DNA of 64,000 bases from Rivularia sp. MS3. Lineage in GTDB: Bacteria > Cyanobacteriota > Cyanobacteriia > Cyanobacteriales > Nostocaceae. Position numbers and translations under genes: made by a program. This document shows positions 26,248-35,104 of the stretch, piece after piece. The stretch covers positions 124,001 to 188,000 of the forward strand of contig JAHCMI010000003.1 of assembly GCA_019192545.1 (NCBI GenBank). Reading direction: 5' to 3'. Each line of letters starts with the position of its first letter. Positions within the stretch are counted from its first letter, which is position 1. Below the pieces are notes generated by a model. It did not search any database, was not told the origin of the DNA, and saw only the letters and a program-made list of their open reading frames with translations.

Positions 26248-26824
26248 TGAGAATACTCTTTGTAATTTGTAATATTTATTAATTTATGTAAATCTCTATT
26301 GCCTCAAATGCGTTTTTACACTAGACGGCCAGTTTTGCGTTTGGGGAAATTAAAGAGAATAGTTATTGGTATCAACGTCTATTGCCTGTTTACTCAAAAA
26401 ATATGACATAAGCCTTTGATTGCCTAACCATACTTAGAATCAATTAAAACGATATATCTTTGCATAAAAGCATACAGTTTCTCAAGTATCAACTTATAGA
26501 TATTTGAAATAGATACTAATAGATACTAAAAAACGGCATTGCACAATCGAAATATGAATAGCCCTCCTACTCCTAACTTTGGGAGAGAAGTTGATGTTAA
26601 AGTCCCCCAATTTTGGGGAATTTAAACGACTGTTGTTAGATACCTTTAGAAATTCATATCTGTATTCAGCAATGCCAAAAAACTATCAAGTTACTTGCTT
26701 AATGTAAAATAAAGTAGTTTTTATTGATGCTCGGGTCATACTGTAATTATTAAAGATTGCTCTGAATAGAAAGTCCCACGGCTTTTTAGGAATGTCATAA
26801 TAAAAAAAATAGAGTTTGACTGCA
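26248..26824. other. Non-coding region between membrane protein and mnmH
   Basis: 577 bases without a credible gene. It holds the promoter region of the minus-strand membrane protein, the 142-bp inverted-repeat element at 26535-26676, and about 150 bases of leader before mnmH. Confidence 0.6.
26528..26683. mobile_element. MITE-like element with terminal inverted and direct repeats
   Basis: The ends GGCATTGC (26535-26542) and GCAATGCC (26669-26676) are inverted, and the similarity continues inward to AATATGAA and TTCATAT. The 142-bp core is flanked on both sides by AAAAAAC (26528-26534 and 26677-26683), which may be a target-site duplication, though an A-run could also do this by chance. The core contains a C-run/G-run palindrome (TCCCCCAATTTTGGGGAA). 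GGCATTGCTGAATA-type ends are widespread in Nostocales, by recollection. No transposase is present. Confidence 0.55.
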
Positions 26825-27892
26825 ATGCCTGCTTCGCTCAGATACACTAAAGAACCACATAAGGAAACTTATAGTGAAATAATCGACGTTCGTTCAAGTA
26901 GCGAGTTTGCAGAAGACTGCATCCCCGGTGCAATTAATTTACCGGTTTTAAATGATGCCGAACGCGCTAAAGTTGGAACGATATATAAACAGTTATCACC
27001 CTTTCAAGCTCGGAAAATAGGGGCAGCTTTAGTATCAAAAAATATTTCCCAACACTTAGAAGAACATTTCGTTAATAAAGAAAAAGACTATCAGCCTTTA
27101 ATTTACTGCTGGCGTGGAGGTCAACGTTCTGCTAGTTTAGCTACAGTATTATCTCAAATTGGTTGGCGAGTAACTTTACTTGAAGGTGGTTACAAAACTT
27201 ATCGTAGTTATGTACGTCAAGAATTAGATTTTTTACCGGTAAGATTAAATTACAAAATATTATGCGGTTTAACTGGTAGTGGAAAAACCCATATTTTAGA
27301 AAAAATGCGTCAGAAAGGTTTTCAAATTTTAGATTTGGAAGCTTTAGCTAATCATCGTGGCTCTTTGTTAGGTGAAGAATGGCATGGTAAAGTTTCTCCT
27401 CAGCCTACGCAAAAGTATTTTGATTCCAAATTGCTGCAAGCACTGAAAAGCTTTAATTATCATAAAACTGTATGGGTAGAATCTGAAAGCAGCAAGATAG
27501 GAGAAATTCATTTACCATCATCTTTATGGAAGAAAATGAAGCAATCTAGCTGTGTAGAAATACAGCTACCGCTTGATGCCAGAATTGAATATCTGTTAGC
27601 AGAATATCCGCATTTAATTAATAATCCCGAAATTCTCAAAGCAAAGTTAGAAAAACTCAAGTCTAATTGCGGATGGAAAAAAATCAGTCAATGGTATCGG
27701 ATGATTGATAACCAAGACTGGACATTATTCGTCAAAGATATTTTGCAATCTCATTACGATCCAACTTATCGTAAATCGATGCAGTTAAATTTTAATCAAG
27801 TTGAAAAGGTTGTTTGTCTAAATGATTTATCTTCTAGCAGTATTGATAATTGTTTGGACTCTTTAATGCCCAGTTTTGCTGGGATAACCTAA
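26825..27892 (+). CDS. mnmH: tRNA 2-selenouridine synthase
   Basis: Also called SelU/YbbB. A rhodanese domain followed by a P-loop domain; it replaces sulfur by selenium (or geranylates sulfur) at the wobble 2-thiouridine of tRNA. The rhodanese part starts IIDVRSSSEFAEDCIPGAIN and has the catalytic Cys in LIYCWRGGQRSASLA. The P-loop is GLTGSGKTH. From the ATG at 26825 it has 355 residues; an in-frame TTG three codons earlier is less likely. No selD gene is in this window, so selenium use cannot be judged from here. Followed by a GTAGAGACG hairpin, then endonuclease V. Confidence 0.93.
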   Translation: MPASLRYTKEPHKETYSEIIDVRSSSEFAEDCIPGAINLPVLNDAERAKVGTIYKQLSPFQARKIGAALVSKNISQHLEEHFVNKEKDYQPLIYCWRGGQRSASLATVLSQIGWRVTLLEGGYKTYRSYVRQELDFLPVRLNYKILCGLTGSGKTHILEKMRQKGFQILDLEALANHRGSLLGEEWHGKVSPQPTQKYFDSKLLQALKSFNYHKTVWVESESSKIGEIHLPSSLWKKMKQSSCVEIQLPLDARIEYLLAEYPHLINNPEILKAKLEKLKSNCGWKKISQWYRMIDNQDWTLFVKDILQSHYDPTYRKSMQLNFNQVEKVVCLNDLSSSSIDNCLDSLMPSFAGIT

Positions 27893-27930
27893 ATTTTTCT
27901 AGTTTGGAGCAATTAATAATAATGCAACCT

Positions 27931-27960
27931 TGTAGAGACGTAAAATTTTGCGTCTCTACA
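27931..27960. repeat. TGTAGAGACG inverted repeat (copy 1)
   Basis: TGTAGAGACG (27931-27940) pairs with CGTCTCTACA (27951-27960) around a self-complementary loop. It lies between mnmH and nfi. Related copies lie at 35013, 56432 and, degenerate, 63757. Confidence 0.65.
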
Positions 27961-28022
27961 TTCATATTTAGCCAGTGATGAGTTAAATTAGATTACACTA
28001 CAAATATACTACATACTGAATT

Positions 28023-28688
28023 ATGAAAATTAAGCAGCGTCATGGTTGGGATTTAAGCACCTCAGAAGCTAAAGCAATTCAAGAAGAATTAAGAACATAT
28101 GTTATTACAGAAGATAAATTTGAAGAACCCATCAAGTACGTTGCTGGTGTCGATATGGGTTTTGAAGAAAATGGAAAAATCAGTCGTGCTGCGGTAGCAG
28201 TGTTGAGTTTTCCTGATTTACGTTTACAAGAGCAAAGTATCGCAAAACGGGAAACAAGTTTTCCTTATATTCCTGGTTTTTTGTCATTCCGTGAAATTCC
28301 GGCAGTTATAGATGCGTTAGAAAAGATAAATAAAATACCAGATATCATATTGTGCGACGGTCAAGGAATTGCCCATCCTCGTCGAATGGGCATTGCTAGT
28401 CATCTGGGTGTAATTCTTGATATGCCTACGATAGGGGTAGCCAAATCTTGGTTAATAGGTGATTATAAAGAAGTTTCTCAAGCAAAAGGAAGCTGGCAGC
28501 CTTTAATACATAATAATGAAACAATAGGAGCAGTATTACGTACTCGTTCAAACGTTAAACCATTATACGTTTCTAGCGGACATCGCATTAGTTTACCAAC
28601 AGCGATTGATTACGTATTGCGTTGTACCCCGAAATATCGTTTACCCGAAACTACTAGAATTGCCGATAAATTAGCTTCTAATAGATGA
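28023..28688 (+). CDS. nfi: Endonuclease V
   Basis: Cleaves DNA near deaminated bases such as inosine, starting repair. 221 residues, normal length. The catalytic acidic residues are in [23 protein letters not shown] and [19 protein letters not shown] holds the conserved lysine, and [12 protein letters not shown] the late His. The gene stands 130 bases after mnmH on the same strand; both act on modified nucleotides but no functional link is known. Confidence 0.95.
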   Translation: MKIKQRHGWDLSTSEAKAIQEELRTYVITEDKFEEPIKYVAGVDMGFEENGKISRAAVAVLSFPDLRLQEQSIAKRETSFPYIPGFLSFREIPAVIDALEKINKIPDIILCDGQGIAHPRRMGIASHLGVILDMPTIGVAKSWLIGDYKEVSQAKGSWQPLIHNNETIGAVLRTRSNVKPLYVSSGHRISLPTAIDYVLRCTPKYRLPETTRIADKLASNR

Positions 28689-28852
28689 GATTGATAGAGA
28701 GATAAGCACAACCTTTAACCTTTAACCTTTAATTTGGTTTATCTTAAGTTTTTTACAGCATACTTGATTGCTTATGCTGGCTCGTGTTAGGAATCGCACA
28801 GATAATGGTTGAAGTTGCTTAGTTAGGGAGAAGCTTACAGCTTATTAAGATA

Positions 28853-29443
28853 ATGAATTCACTAACTTTACAGTGGCACGATGCTGGCGAAGAAAAAACT
28901 CAGATAATTTACGAACAACAGCCTAGTAAGAATCCTGGCACTATCCGCCTTGGTAGGGACCCCCAACGCTGCGATATTGTTTTGAGTCATCCTACGGTAT
29001 CGGGTTTACATGTAGAAATATTATTTAATTCTGTGCAAAAAAGCTTTTATATTCGCAATTTGAGACACAAAAATCCTCCTTTAGTGGATGGAAAGCAGTT
29101 ATTAAAAGAAGATGCGGTTTTGAATGAAGGCAGTATTCTTTGTTTGGGACAAATGCAGTTAAAAGTTATTAATATCAGTATTCCGCAAGTTAATAGCTTT
29201 CCGGCTACTATTTTAGAACCACCAAAGCCAAAACAGAATAATCAATCTGCGACTCCTAGCGTTCCAAGAAAACAGCCTTTATCAACTGCACCTTTACCAA
29301 AAGGTTCTTATGGTTTGCAATGTCCTAATTGTCATAAAGTTTCTTCTATCGAGCATATTCAAGTTGGTTGCCCTTGGTGCGGTACTTCTTTAGCTGCGGC
29401 TGTGAGTGTTTTAGTTGCACCGGATAATATCAGTGAACAGTGA
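28853..29443 (+). CDS. FHA-domain protein with C-terminal zinc ribbon
   Basis: 196 residues. An N-terminal FHA domain (about residues 24-105) has RLGRDPQRCDIVL and SHPTVSGLHVEI, the usual Gly/Arg and Ser-X-X-His phosphothreonine-binding loops. A Pro/Gln-rich linker follows (PPKPKQNNQSATP). The C-terminus has CPNCHK ... CPWCGTS, two CxxC pairs forming a zinc ribbon. It probably docks to phosphorylated partners. An FHA-flavoprotein gene follows 116 bases later on the same strand, so the two may act together. Confidence 0.82.
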   Translation: MNSLTLQWHDAGEEKTQIIYEQQPSKNPGTIRLGRDPQRCDIVLSHPTVSGLHVEILFNSVQKSFYIRNLRHKNPPLVDGKQLLKEDAVLNEGSILCLGQMQLKVINISIPQVNSFPATILEPPKPKQNNQSATPSVPRKQPLSTAPLPKGSYGLQCPNCHKVSSIEHIQVGCPWCGTSLAAAVSVLVAPDNISEQ

Positions 29444-29559
29444 ACAGTTAGCAATTAGAAGTTATTAACTAATTCATGACAATCAAATAACTATCAACGA
29501 ACAATTAACAACTAACAAGTATTTACTATCTACTTACTAATTATTACTAATCAAAATAT
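29444..29559. repeat. Heptamer repeats between the two FHA genes
   Basis: GAACAGTGAACAGTTAGCAA, then TATCAACGAACAATTAACA and ACTAACAAG. These are CAACTAA-type short tandem repeats in degenerate form. Confidence 0.5.
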
Positions 29560-31551
29560 ATGACAAATAATTTAGAAATTCATTTAAGTTGGGAAGAACC
29601 GGCAACTGGAGAGCTACGAGAACCAATTTTAAGAGTGCCTATTGCTTTTGGTAGAGAATTTTCTCAAATGCCTGGGGAATTAAAAGGACAGCGTGTTTCG
29701 CGGATGCTGCTTTCGAGCAGTGAGGTTTCCCGATATCATGTACTAATTGATTGGGAACAAGGTCAGTTAATGGTAATTGACCAAAATAGCGTTAATGGTA
29801 TTTATATTAATGGTAATCGCCAGAAGCGTAGCGTTATTAACAGTGGCGATACTTTAAAAATTGGGCCTTATGAAATTACTCTTTCTTTTAATTTAAATAC
29901 ACCCACTTCTGCATCTACACCTACGCCTGTATCTTCACCAACGCCGACTTTATCTACAATTCAGTTTAATCCAGCTACTAATTTACCAGATGCAACTTTA
30001 CCCCCAGAGCCAGCAGCCACACCTTTAGGTTCGAGTTTTCCACCACCAATTTTTCAAGAAGAGAAGGTTCCGGTACAAGCTCTTCATGCTACAGGTTTGC
30101 GGGTAGATGAAACCGATTATTTGGCTTTAGGGGCTGGGTTAGGAAGCTATATATGGATAGATTTATTAAGAATATATGGTGTAGATAGGGAAAAAATAAT
30201 CGCTTTGGGTTTGGATAAGGAACCATTTGCGCGTTACAAGCAATTGTGTCTCAATTCACAAATACCTTTGCATGAAAGATTACGTTCTAATTCCGATTCT
30301 TGTCCCGATAATATCTGGGGTTGGCCGAGTTACGGTTTGCGAGAAGCTTGGCGCGATTTTGGCAAAGGAAAATTAAATGATTCTTTTAAGTATTTATGGA
30401 AAGTTTTTGCCGAACCAGATTACGCCGAAACTTATACTCCTCGTGCCAGTAATGTTTTTGATTCCATAGATAGAGAAGCAAAACGTATCGGCTGGGAGCA
30501 AATTTATCGTTATGGAAGAATACGAGCCATTCGTAAAACTGATGATGGTAGATACTGCGTTGCTTATTCTCGTGGAAGAGGAGAACATGCTTTTTATGTA
30601 GCTCGTTTTTTACATTTAGCAACGGGTTATCCAGCAATTCAGTTTCTTCCAGATTTACAGGCTTATCGAGAAAAATATCGCGATTTTAAATCTGTAGTTA
30701 ATGCTTATGAAAACCATAACCACGTTTACGAACAGTTAGAGCGTCAAGGTGGTAAAGTCTTGATTCGAGGACGCGGTATTGTAGCTTCGCGGATTATTCA
30801 ACGGATTTATGAAGCACGTAGAAAAAATTCTAACATTACGGTTTTACATTTGATGCGATCGCCCAAACCAAAGGGTAATAAATTTGGTAAAACTCAGCGA
30901 ATGGTAAAGCATCATTTTGAATTTCAGCCGTTTAACTGGCCAAAAGCTTGCTGGGGTGGCGAATTAAGAGTCATGCTAGAAAATGCCAGTCCGGAACAGC
31001 GTAAAAGCTTGCTAGCTGATTGGGGAGGCACCACTACAGCAGATCGTCAAGATTGGCAGCGTATTACAGAATCAAGTTTGCGAGATGGCTGGTACAAAAT
31101 TGAATTTGGTGAAGTGCAAAGTGTAGAGCGCGATGCTCAATATGGAGGTACTCTTACCCGCATTAAAGAAAAAAGCTCTAATGGACAAATTACTATCAAT
31201 GCAGATTTTATTGTAGACGCTACCGGATTAGATGCTAAAGTCCAAGCAACTCCATTATTAGAAGATTTAGTTCAACGTTATAGCCTACCGCTGAATCATT
31301 TGTCACGATTAGTTGTAGCAAACGATTTTGAATTAGTAGAAATGCGTAATGGCAAAGCTAAAATGTATGCTGCTGGGGCAATTACTTTAGGCGGCCCTTA
31401 TGCGGCAGTAGATAGCTTTCTCGGTTTGCAGTACTGTGCTTTACGAAGCTTAGACGCACTAGCAACAGCCCGCGCTCCTGGAGTCAAAAAGTTAAACGCT
31501 ATTTCTTCCTTCAGACAATGGATGAAGTGGGTGTCAAATCAATCACCTTAA
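29560..31551 (+). CDS. FHA domain fused to a flavoprotein-like oxidoreductase region
   Basis: 663 residues. FHA domain at about 25-110: FGREF, SSSEVSRYHVLI and NSVNGIYING carry the typical loops. A Pro/Thr/Ser linker spans about 111-170. Then a long globular region begins with DYLALGAGLGSY (GxGxG, about 187-196), as in a Rossmann nucleotide-binding fold. A second glycine motif lies at about 400 (VLIRGRGIVASRI), and FIVDATGLDAKV at about 550 resembles the ATG motif of FAD-dependent monooxygenases. The enzyme activity is not known. It pairs with the FHA zinc-ribbon protein just upstream. Phospho-signal-gated redox is an inference. Confidence 0.72.
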   Translation: MTNNLEIHLSWEEPATGELREPILRVPIAFGREFSQMPGELKGQRVSRMLLSSSEVSRYHVLIDWEQGQLMVIDQNSVNGIYINGNRQKRSVINSGDTLKIGPYEITLSFNLNTPTSASTPTPVSSPTPTLSTIQFNPATNLPDATLPPEPAATPLGSSFPPPIFQEEKVPVQALHATGLRVDETDYLALGAGLGSYIWIDLLRIYGVDREKIIALGLDKEPFARYKQLCLNSQIPLHERLRSNSDSCPDNIWGWPSYGLREAWRDFGKGKLNDSFKYLWKVFAEPDYAETYTPRASNVFDSIDREAKRIGWEQIYRYGRIRAIRKTDDGRYCVAYSRGRGEHAFYVARFLHLATGYPAIQFLPDLQAYREKYRDFKSVVNAYENHNHVYEQLERQGGKVLIRGRGIVASRIIQRIYEARRKNSNITVLHLMRSPKPKGNKFGKTQRMVKHHFEFQPFNWPKACWGGELRVMLENASPEQRKSLLADWGGTTTADRQDWQRITESSLRDGWYKIEFGEVQSVERDAQYGGTLTRIKEKSSNGQITINADFIVDATGLDAKVQATPLLEDLVQRYSLPLNHLSRLVVANDFELVEMRNGKAKMYAAGAITLGGPYAAVDSFLGLQYCALRSLDALATARAPGVKKLNAISSFRQWMKWVSNQSP

Positions 31552-31565
31552 ATATTTTGCCATTT

Positions 31566-31617
31566 ACTAGTAGTCTTTTCGTTTTATCCGTCAATTTTAA
31601 TGAAAAAGACCACTAGT
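31566..31617 (+). terminator. Hairpin downstream of the FHA-flavoprotein gene
   Basis: ACTAGTAGTCTTTTCG pairs, with small bulges, with TGAAAAAGACCACTAGT. It starts 15 bases after the stop codon. No T-tract follows. Confidence 0.4.
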
Positions 31618-31681
31618 ATTCGACCTCATAACTTACTGCGGATTTCATCTTAATAAGGCACAAAACACTCGTTTGAGGCAA

Positions 31682-31708
31682 GGGAGCAGGGAGCAGGGGG
31701 CAGGGGGA
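31682..31708. repeat. GGAGCAGGG tandem repeat
   Basis: GGGAGCAGGGAGCAGGGGGC repeats a 7-base GGGAGCA unit three to four times. G-rich heptamers like this belong to the same class of short tandem repeats as the ATTCCCT type. Confidence 0.6.
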
Positions 31709-32016
31709 ATGTACCTCATCTACTTGCAAAGCGCTGTATGTGGTTGACTACTAGCCAGTTATATATCAATTAAGTTGATACTGAAATTCTTACAGATGTA
31801 AAGAGATTACAGTTTAGCCTATCTCGTATTTTACCTTAGTATACTGTATAAAAAACTATATTATTTGTAAACAGTACTTATAATTAGATTTAAAATACTG
31901 ATTCACCAAAAAAAATTAGCAAATAAATTAATGTAGCTTATTTGACTTGAATATTTACAGTCTTAAGGAAATAATAATCAACGGAATCACTTGACATCCC
32001 ACTTACGACGTTTATG

Positions 32017-32047
32017 AAGGCTTGATTGACCCGTCGAGCCTTTTTCC
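32017..32047 (+). terminator. Free-standing plus-strand terminator
   Basis: AAGGCTTGA (32017-32025) pairs with TCGAGCCTT (32034-32042) with one wobble, loop of 8, and T residues follow. The nearest plus-strand gene ends 465 bases upstream, so it may end a small RNA or a long 3' tail. Confidence 0.5.
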
Positions 32048-32383
32048 TACACTATTTACTTTATATACTTATTTATATACGTAGTAACCGAATATTTGAT
32101 TAAGAATTTAGTAAATATTTATGATTCTAATTAAATTTTGTACGTATTTACTTTAACTCAAATTAGTTAAAAAAGCATTAATATACTGAATTTGCTTTTC
32201 GGTCAAACACGAGTAGTTAGAAAAAATATCTAATTGATTTACAGCATCTTTATACAAAATAGTCATTTTATTCATAAAAATTGTCGAAAATTGCAAATTC
32301 TTCTTGAAGTAGTAAATAAAATGTTCTGAAATGGTGTAGAAATGTATAGAATCTTTTAAAGATATAAAATATAGTCTTTTCAG

Positions 32384-33103
32384 ATGCAAACATTTGTAGC
32401 TCCTTCAATGCAGCTATCTCTAGTACCTAATAGCCCTCAACCTCTAAAAATTGTCGCGTTAGGGGATAGTTTAGTTTATGGATTTGGTGACCCGGACGGA
32501 GGTGGCTGGGTTGAAAGATTGCGACGAAGTTGGATGTTACCCGAAAGTGCGGGTCATGTTCTTTACAATTTGGGTGTTCGAGGCGATCGCACTGTACAAG
32601 TAGGTAAAAGACTAGAAGCTGAATTTCGTCATCGGGGGGAGTTACGAAATCGCGTTCCTGACATCATTATATTATCGGTAGGGGTAAATGATTCAGCCCG
32701 TGTAGGTCGTTCTGATGGCAAGAACTATACAAACTTTAGTAATTTTGAAGAGCAGCTTAGTTCTTTGGTGCAGCAAGCTCAACAGCTTTGTCCCGTATTG
32801 TTTGTTGGTATGGTTCCGGTAAATGAAGCGAAAATGCCCTTTCTCAACTGCTTGTACTATAATCGCGATGACCAGTACCGCTACAAAGAAGCAACTCGAC
32901 TGATTTGTCGAAAACAGGGCATACCTTATCTAGATATTTTTGACAAATGGATGTTACATCCAGAATCTTGGAGAGTTCAACGTTTGAGCAGTGATGGCCT
33001 TCATCCCAACACTCTTGGTTATCAAACTCTATTAGAAGACGTAACGAACTGGGAAGCAATTGCCCGTTTTAATTCTAGAGACTACTATCGCTTAACTTCA
33101 TAG
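32384..33103 (+). CDS. GDSL/SGNH-family hydrolase
   Basis: 239 residues, a serine esterase or lipase of the SGNH fold. The nucleophile Ser29 lies in ALGDSLVYGFG, the block II Gly in LGVRGDRT, the block III Asn in SVGVND and the catalytic Asp-His in SDGLHPNTLGY. All four blocks are intact, so it is probably active. No signal peptide is clear, so it may act in the cytoplasm. Substrate unknown. It stands alone on the plus strand. Confidence 0.88.
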   Translation: MQTFVAPSMQLSLVPNSPQPLKIVALGDSLVYGFGDPDGGGWVERLRRSWMLPESAGHVLYNLGVRGDRTVQVGKRLEAEFRHRGELRNRVPDIIILSVGVNDSARVGRSDGKNYTNFSNFEEQLSSLVQQAQQLCPVLFVGMVPVNEAKMPFLNCLYYNRDDQYRYKEATRLICRKQGIPYLDIFDKWMLHPESWRVQRLSSDGLHPNTLGYQTLLEDVTNWEAIARFNSRDYYRLTS

Positions 33104-33229
33104 AAAATTTATAAATTTGTTGACAAAGATATGTGGACACCGAAGCGCCGACATCGTATTGAATCTTTCAATATGCCTGTAAGGCGTTTTTTAACTTAAA
33201 TAGGACTTATAGTTATTAACTCTCGGTTC

Positions 33230-33279
33230 CTAATTTATAATTTAAAATCTTAAATACAAAATCTAATATCTAAAATGCT
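33230..33279. repeat. AAAATCTAA-type short tandem repeat
   Basis: TAATTTAAAATCTTAAATAC and AAAATCTAATATCTAAAATG form a degenerate 9-10-base tandem repeat just before the next start codon. The same unit precedes rpsS at 40359-40420. Confidence 0.5.
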
Positions 33280-33714
33280 ATGACTCCAACTTTATTCGGT
33301 CGCTGGCAAACTCGTTTATTATTACTTTTTAGTGTAGGTTTATTTGTTAGCCTGCCCTTTGCAATTGGTGTAGTTGGTTCGCCGTCAAGCGATGTATATT
33401 TTTGGATACTTTTTTATGTGGCGATTTTTGGTTTAGGATGGGATGTCGTATACGACCAAATACAAAAGTATCGCTGGGATAGAGATTGGCCAGCAGTTTA
33501 CCAATTATTCGCCGGTATTTGGGAATTTATATTTATAGTTTGTGGAGTAAAATTTTTAGGTTTTTTACCTACTCCTATTCCAAAAGAAGAACTGTCTTTA
33601 TTTTGGGTTTTCTTTCACTATTTTGTTGTTTGGCTGGCGGTTTTTCTTGCTTCCCAAAGTTTAATGCGAATTATTTTTGTCCGATGGCGCTTTTTTGGTG
33701 GACAGTGGCTGTGA
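33280..33714 (+). CDS. Small four-helix membrane protein
   Basis: 144 residues with about four membrane segments, near 10-33, 38-58, 78-98 and 106-130. The start at 33280 (MTPTLFGRWQTRLLLLF) puts basic residues before the first helix. It is Trp/Phe-rich, with YRWDRDWPAVYQ between the second and third segments. A conserved cyanobacterial hypothetical in my judgement, function unknown. It lies on the same strand as the GDSL hydrolase, 176 bases away. Confidence 0.72.
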   Translation: MTPTLFGRWQTRLLLLFSVGLFVSLPFAIGVVGSPSSDVYFWILFYVAIFGLGWDVVYDQIQKYRWDRDWPAVYQLFAGIWEFIFIVCGVKFLGFLPTPIPKEELSLFWVFFHYFVVWLAVFLASQSLMRIIFVRWRFFGGQWL

Positions 33715-33951
33715 ACAAATATGAACCCCTATTCAGTTCTGAAATATTAGAAAATATTTAGATAGAGCAAAGCTAAAGACATTCTGGAACATATAACTAG
33801 CGGTTACATCAGTATTTTTACCCCTAGAAAGGAAATGATTGCTAAAAAATGATTGCTAATTGATAATAGCTTCATTAGCTTTTAGCTTTAGACTATTAGC
33901 AATTATCAATTCATAAGCCTAATCTGGCTTAACTTATGAAGGATAAAAATA

Positions 33952-34920
33952 ATGGATAAGCAATATAAAAATAGGCAGTTTGCATTTTTGTGCAAGCGTT
34001 TGATTCGTTTTAGCTTGCTTAGCTTGTACGCAACAGTTGCTTTTAATACTCATCGCGCTATTGCCGCACCTGTTGGGAAATTGGAAGATTGGCGATTTTC
34101 TTCTGAAGATTCTCAACTAGAAATCTCTCTCTCAGCACCATCTCGTCCCCAGTATTTTTACCTTTCTCAACCTCCCCGTGTTGTTGTAGATTTACCCGAT
34201 ACAAAGTTAGGTTCTGTCCCTACTCAACAAAGCTATTACGGTGCCGTTGAAAGAATAAGGGTTTCTCAACTCAACGACGATACAACTCGTATTGTCATGG
34301 ATTTAGCGCCTGGAGTATCCTTAAATCGCAATCAAGTACAGTTGCAACCCCTATCTTGGGAAAATCCCACACGTTGGGTGTTTCGTCCCTCAATTTTAGC
34401 AAGCCCAAATCTTTTACCACCAGAATATCAATCTGTAGGAGGCGAGCTACCTGCGAATGTCACAAGCCAGCTACCACCCGGTGCTTACTCTCCATTACAG
34501 TCAACTAGTAATTCTCCATATATTCCTCAACCACCAGGTGCCATAACACCTTTACAACCATCGGCTCCTCTTCCACCCGGTACTTATAACAATCCTTTAC
34601 AACTTCCACCAGGAGTAAATACACCATTACCTTCTATTCGCTCCCCTTTACCATCAACACCTGTAAATAATGGGAGTACAGAGCAACCAACTGTGAGCGT
34701 ACCACCGATTACAAGTACCTATTCGTCTCCAACAATACCTAATTCAGTACTTCCACCTGCAAGATTTCCTTCACCATCGGGGACAGTAAATTCTTCCCCG
34801 TCTGTTTTTTCTACTCCACCGGGGAATTTTCCAATAATCAACACGCCTTCTAATTCAATAAATCCAAACCAATCCGGAGTTATTGAGTTCGGACAACCTT
34901 TTCCGAATCCTACAAGATAA
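33952..34920 (+). CDS. AMIN-domain exported protein with Pro-rich tail
   Basis: 322 residues. A basic N-terminus and hydrophobic stretch (IRFSLLSLYATVAF) with AIAAP make a likely signal peptide to about residue 38. Residues about 42-140 form an AMIN domain (LEDWRFSSEDSQLEISLSA, then PPRVVVDLPD), which localises cell-wall or pilus proteins to the periplasm. The rest is low-complexity Pro/Ser/Thr (LPPGAYSPLQ-type repeats). No amidase or secretin domain follows, so it is probably a structural or adaptor protein. It converges on the DUF3172 gene, with a bidirectional hairpin between. Confidence 0.82.
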   Translation: MDKQYKNRQFAFLCKRLIRFSLLSLYATVAFNTHRAIAAPVGKLEDWRFSSEDSQLEISLSAPSRPQYFYLSQPPRVVVDLPDTKLGSVPTQQSYYGAVERIRVSQLNDDTTRIVMDLAPGVSLNRNQVQLQPLSWENPTRWVFRPSILASPNLLPPEYQSVGGELPANVTSQLPPGAYSPLQSTSNSPYIPQPPGAITPLQPSAPLPPGTYNNPLQLPPGVNTPLPSIRSPLPSTPVNNGSTEQPTVSVPPITSTYSSPTIPNSVLPPARFPSPSGTVNSSPSVFSTPPGNFPIINTPSNSINPNQSGVIEFGQPFPNPTR

Positions 34921-35007
34921 AAATCGAGCATAGAATAAAGTGATTTTCAACCAATGAAAATACAAAACTGATTTGCAATGTAATAAATAATATGGCGTTG
35001 CAGCAAA

Positions 35008-35057
35008 AAAATTGTAGAGACGCAATCAAGAGCAATCGCGTCTCTACATTAATTTTT
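35008..35057. terminator. Bidirectional terminator made of the TGTAGAGACGC repeat (copy 2)
   Basis: TGTAGAGACGC (35013-35023) pairs perfectly with GCGTCTCTACA (35038-35048). It is preceded by AAAAAAATT and followed by TTAATTTTTG, so each strand has a T-tract. It lies between two convergent genes, where a bidirectional terminator is expected. Confidence 0.7.
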
Positions 35058-35104
35058 GCAACACTTATGGTTAAAGCTTTAAAGAGAAATTAAGAAATTA
35101 TTCT

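Larger units (their letters stand above)
31552..32383. other. 0.8-kb non-coding region with repeats
   Basis: It holds a hairpin after the FHA-flavoprotein gene (31566-31617), a G-rich GGAGCAGGG-type tandem repeat (31682-31708), a 9-base inverted pair at 31567 and 31746, and a free-standing terminator at 32017-32046. The rest is AT-rich. A minus-strand 78-codon ORF (32153-32389) has strongly AT-driven composition and no family look, so I do not call it. Confidence 0.55.

Noticed and set aside
32153-32389. 78-codon ORF on the minus strand
   Set aside because: Composition follows the AT-rich background (Ile, Phe, Tyr, Asn, Lys), it overlaps the GDSL gene start, and no family trait is seen.
33486-33761. 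Second frame inside the small four-helix membrane gene
   Set aside because: The frame of 33280-33714 has clear membrane helices and a good start; the other is a shifted reading of the same DNA.
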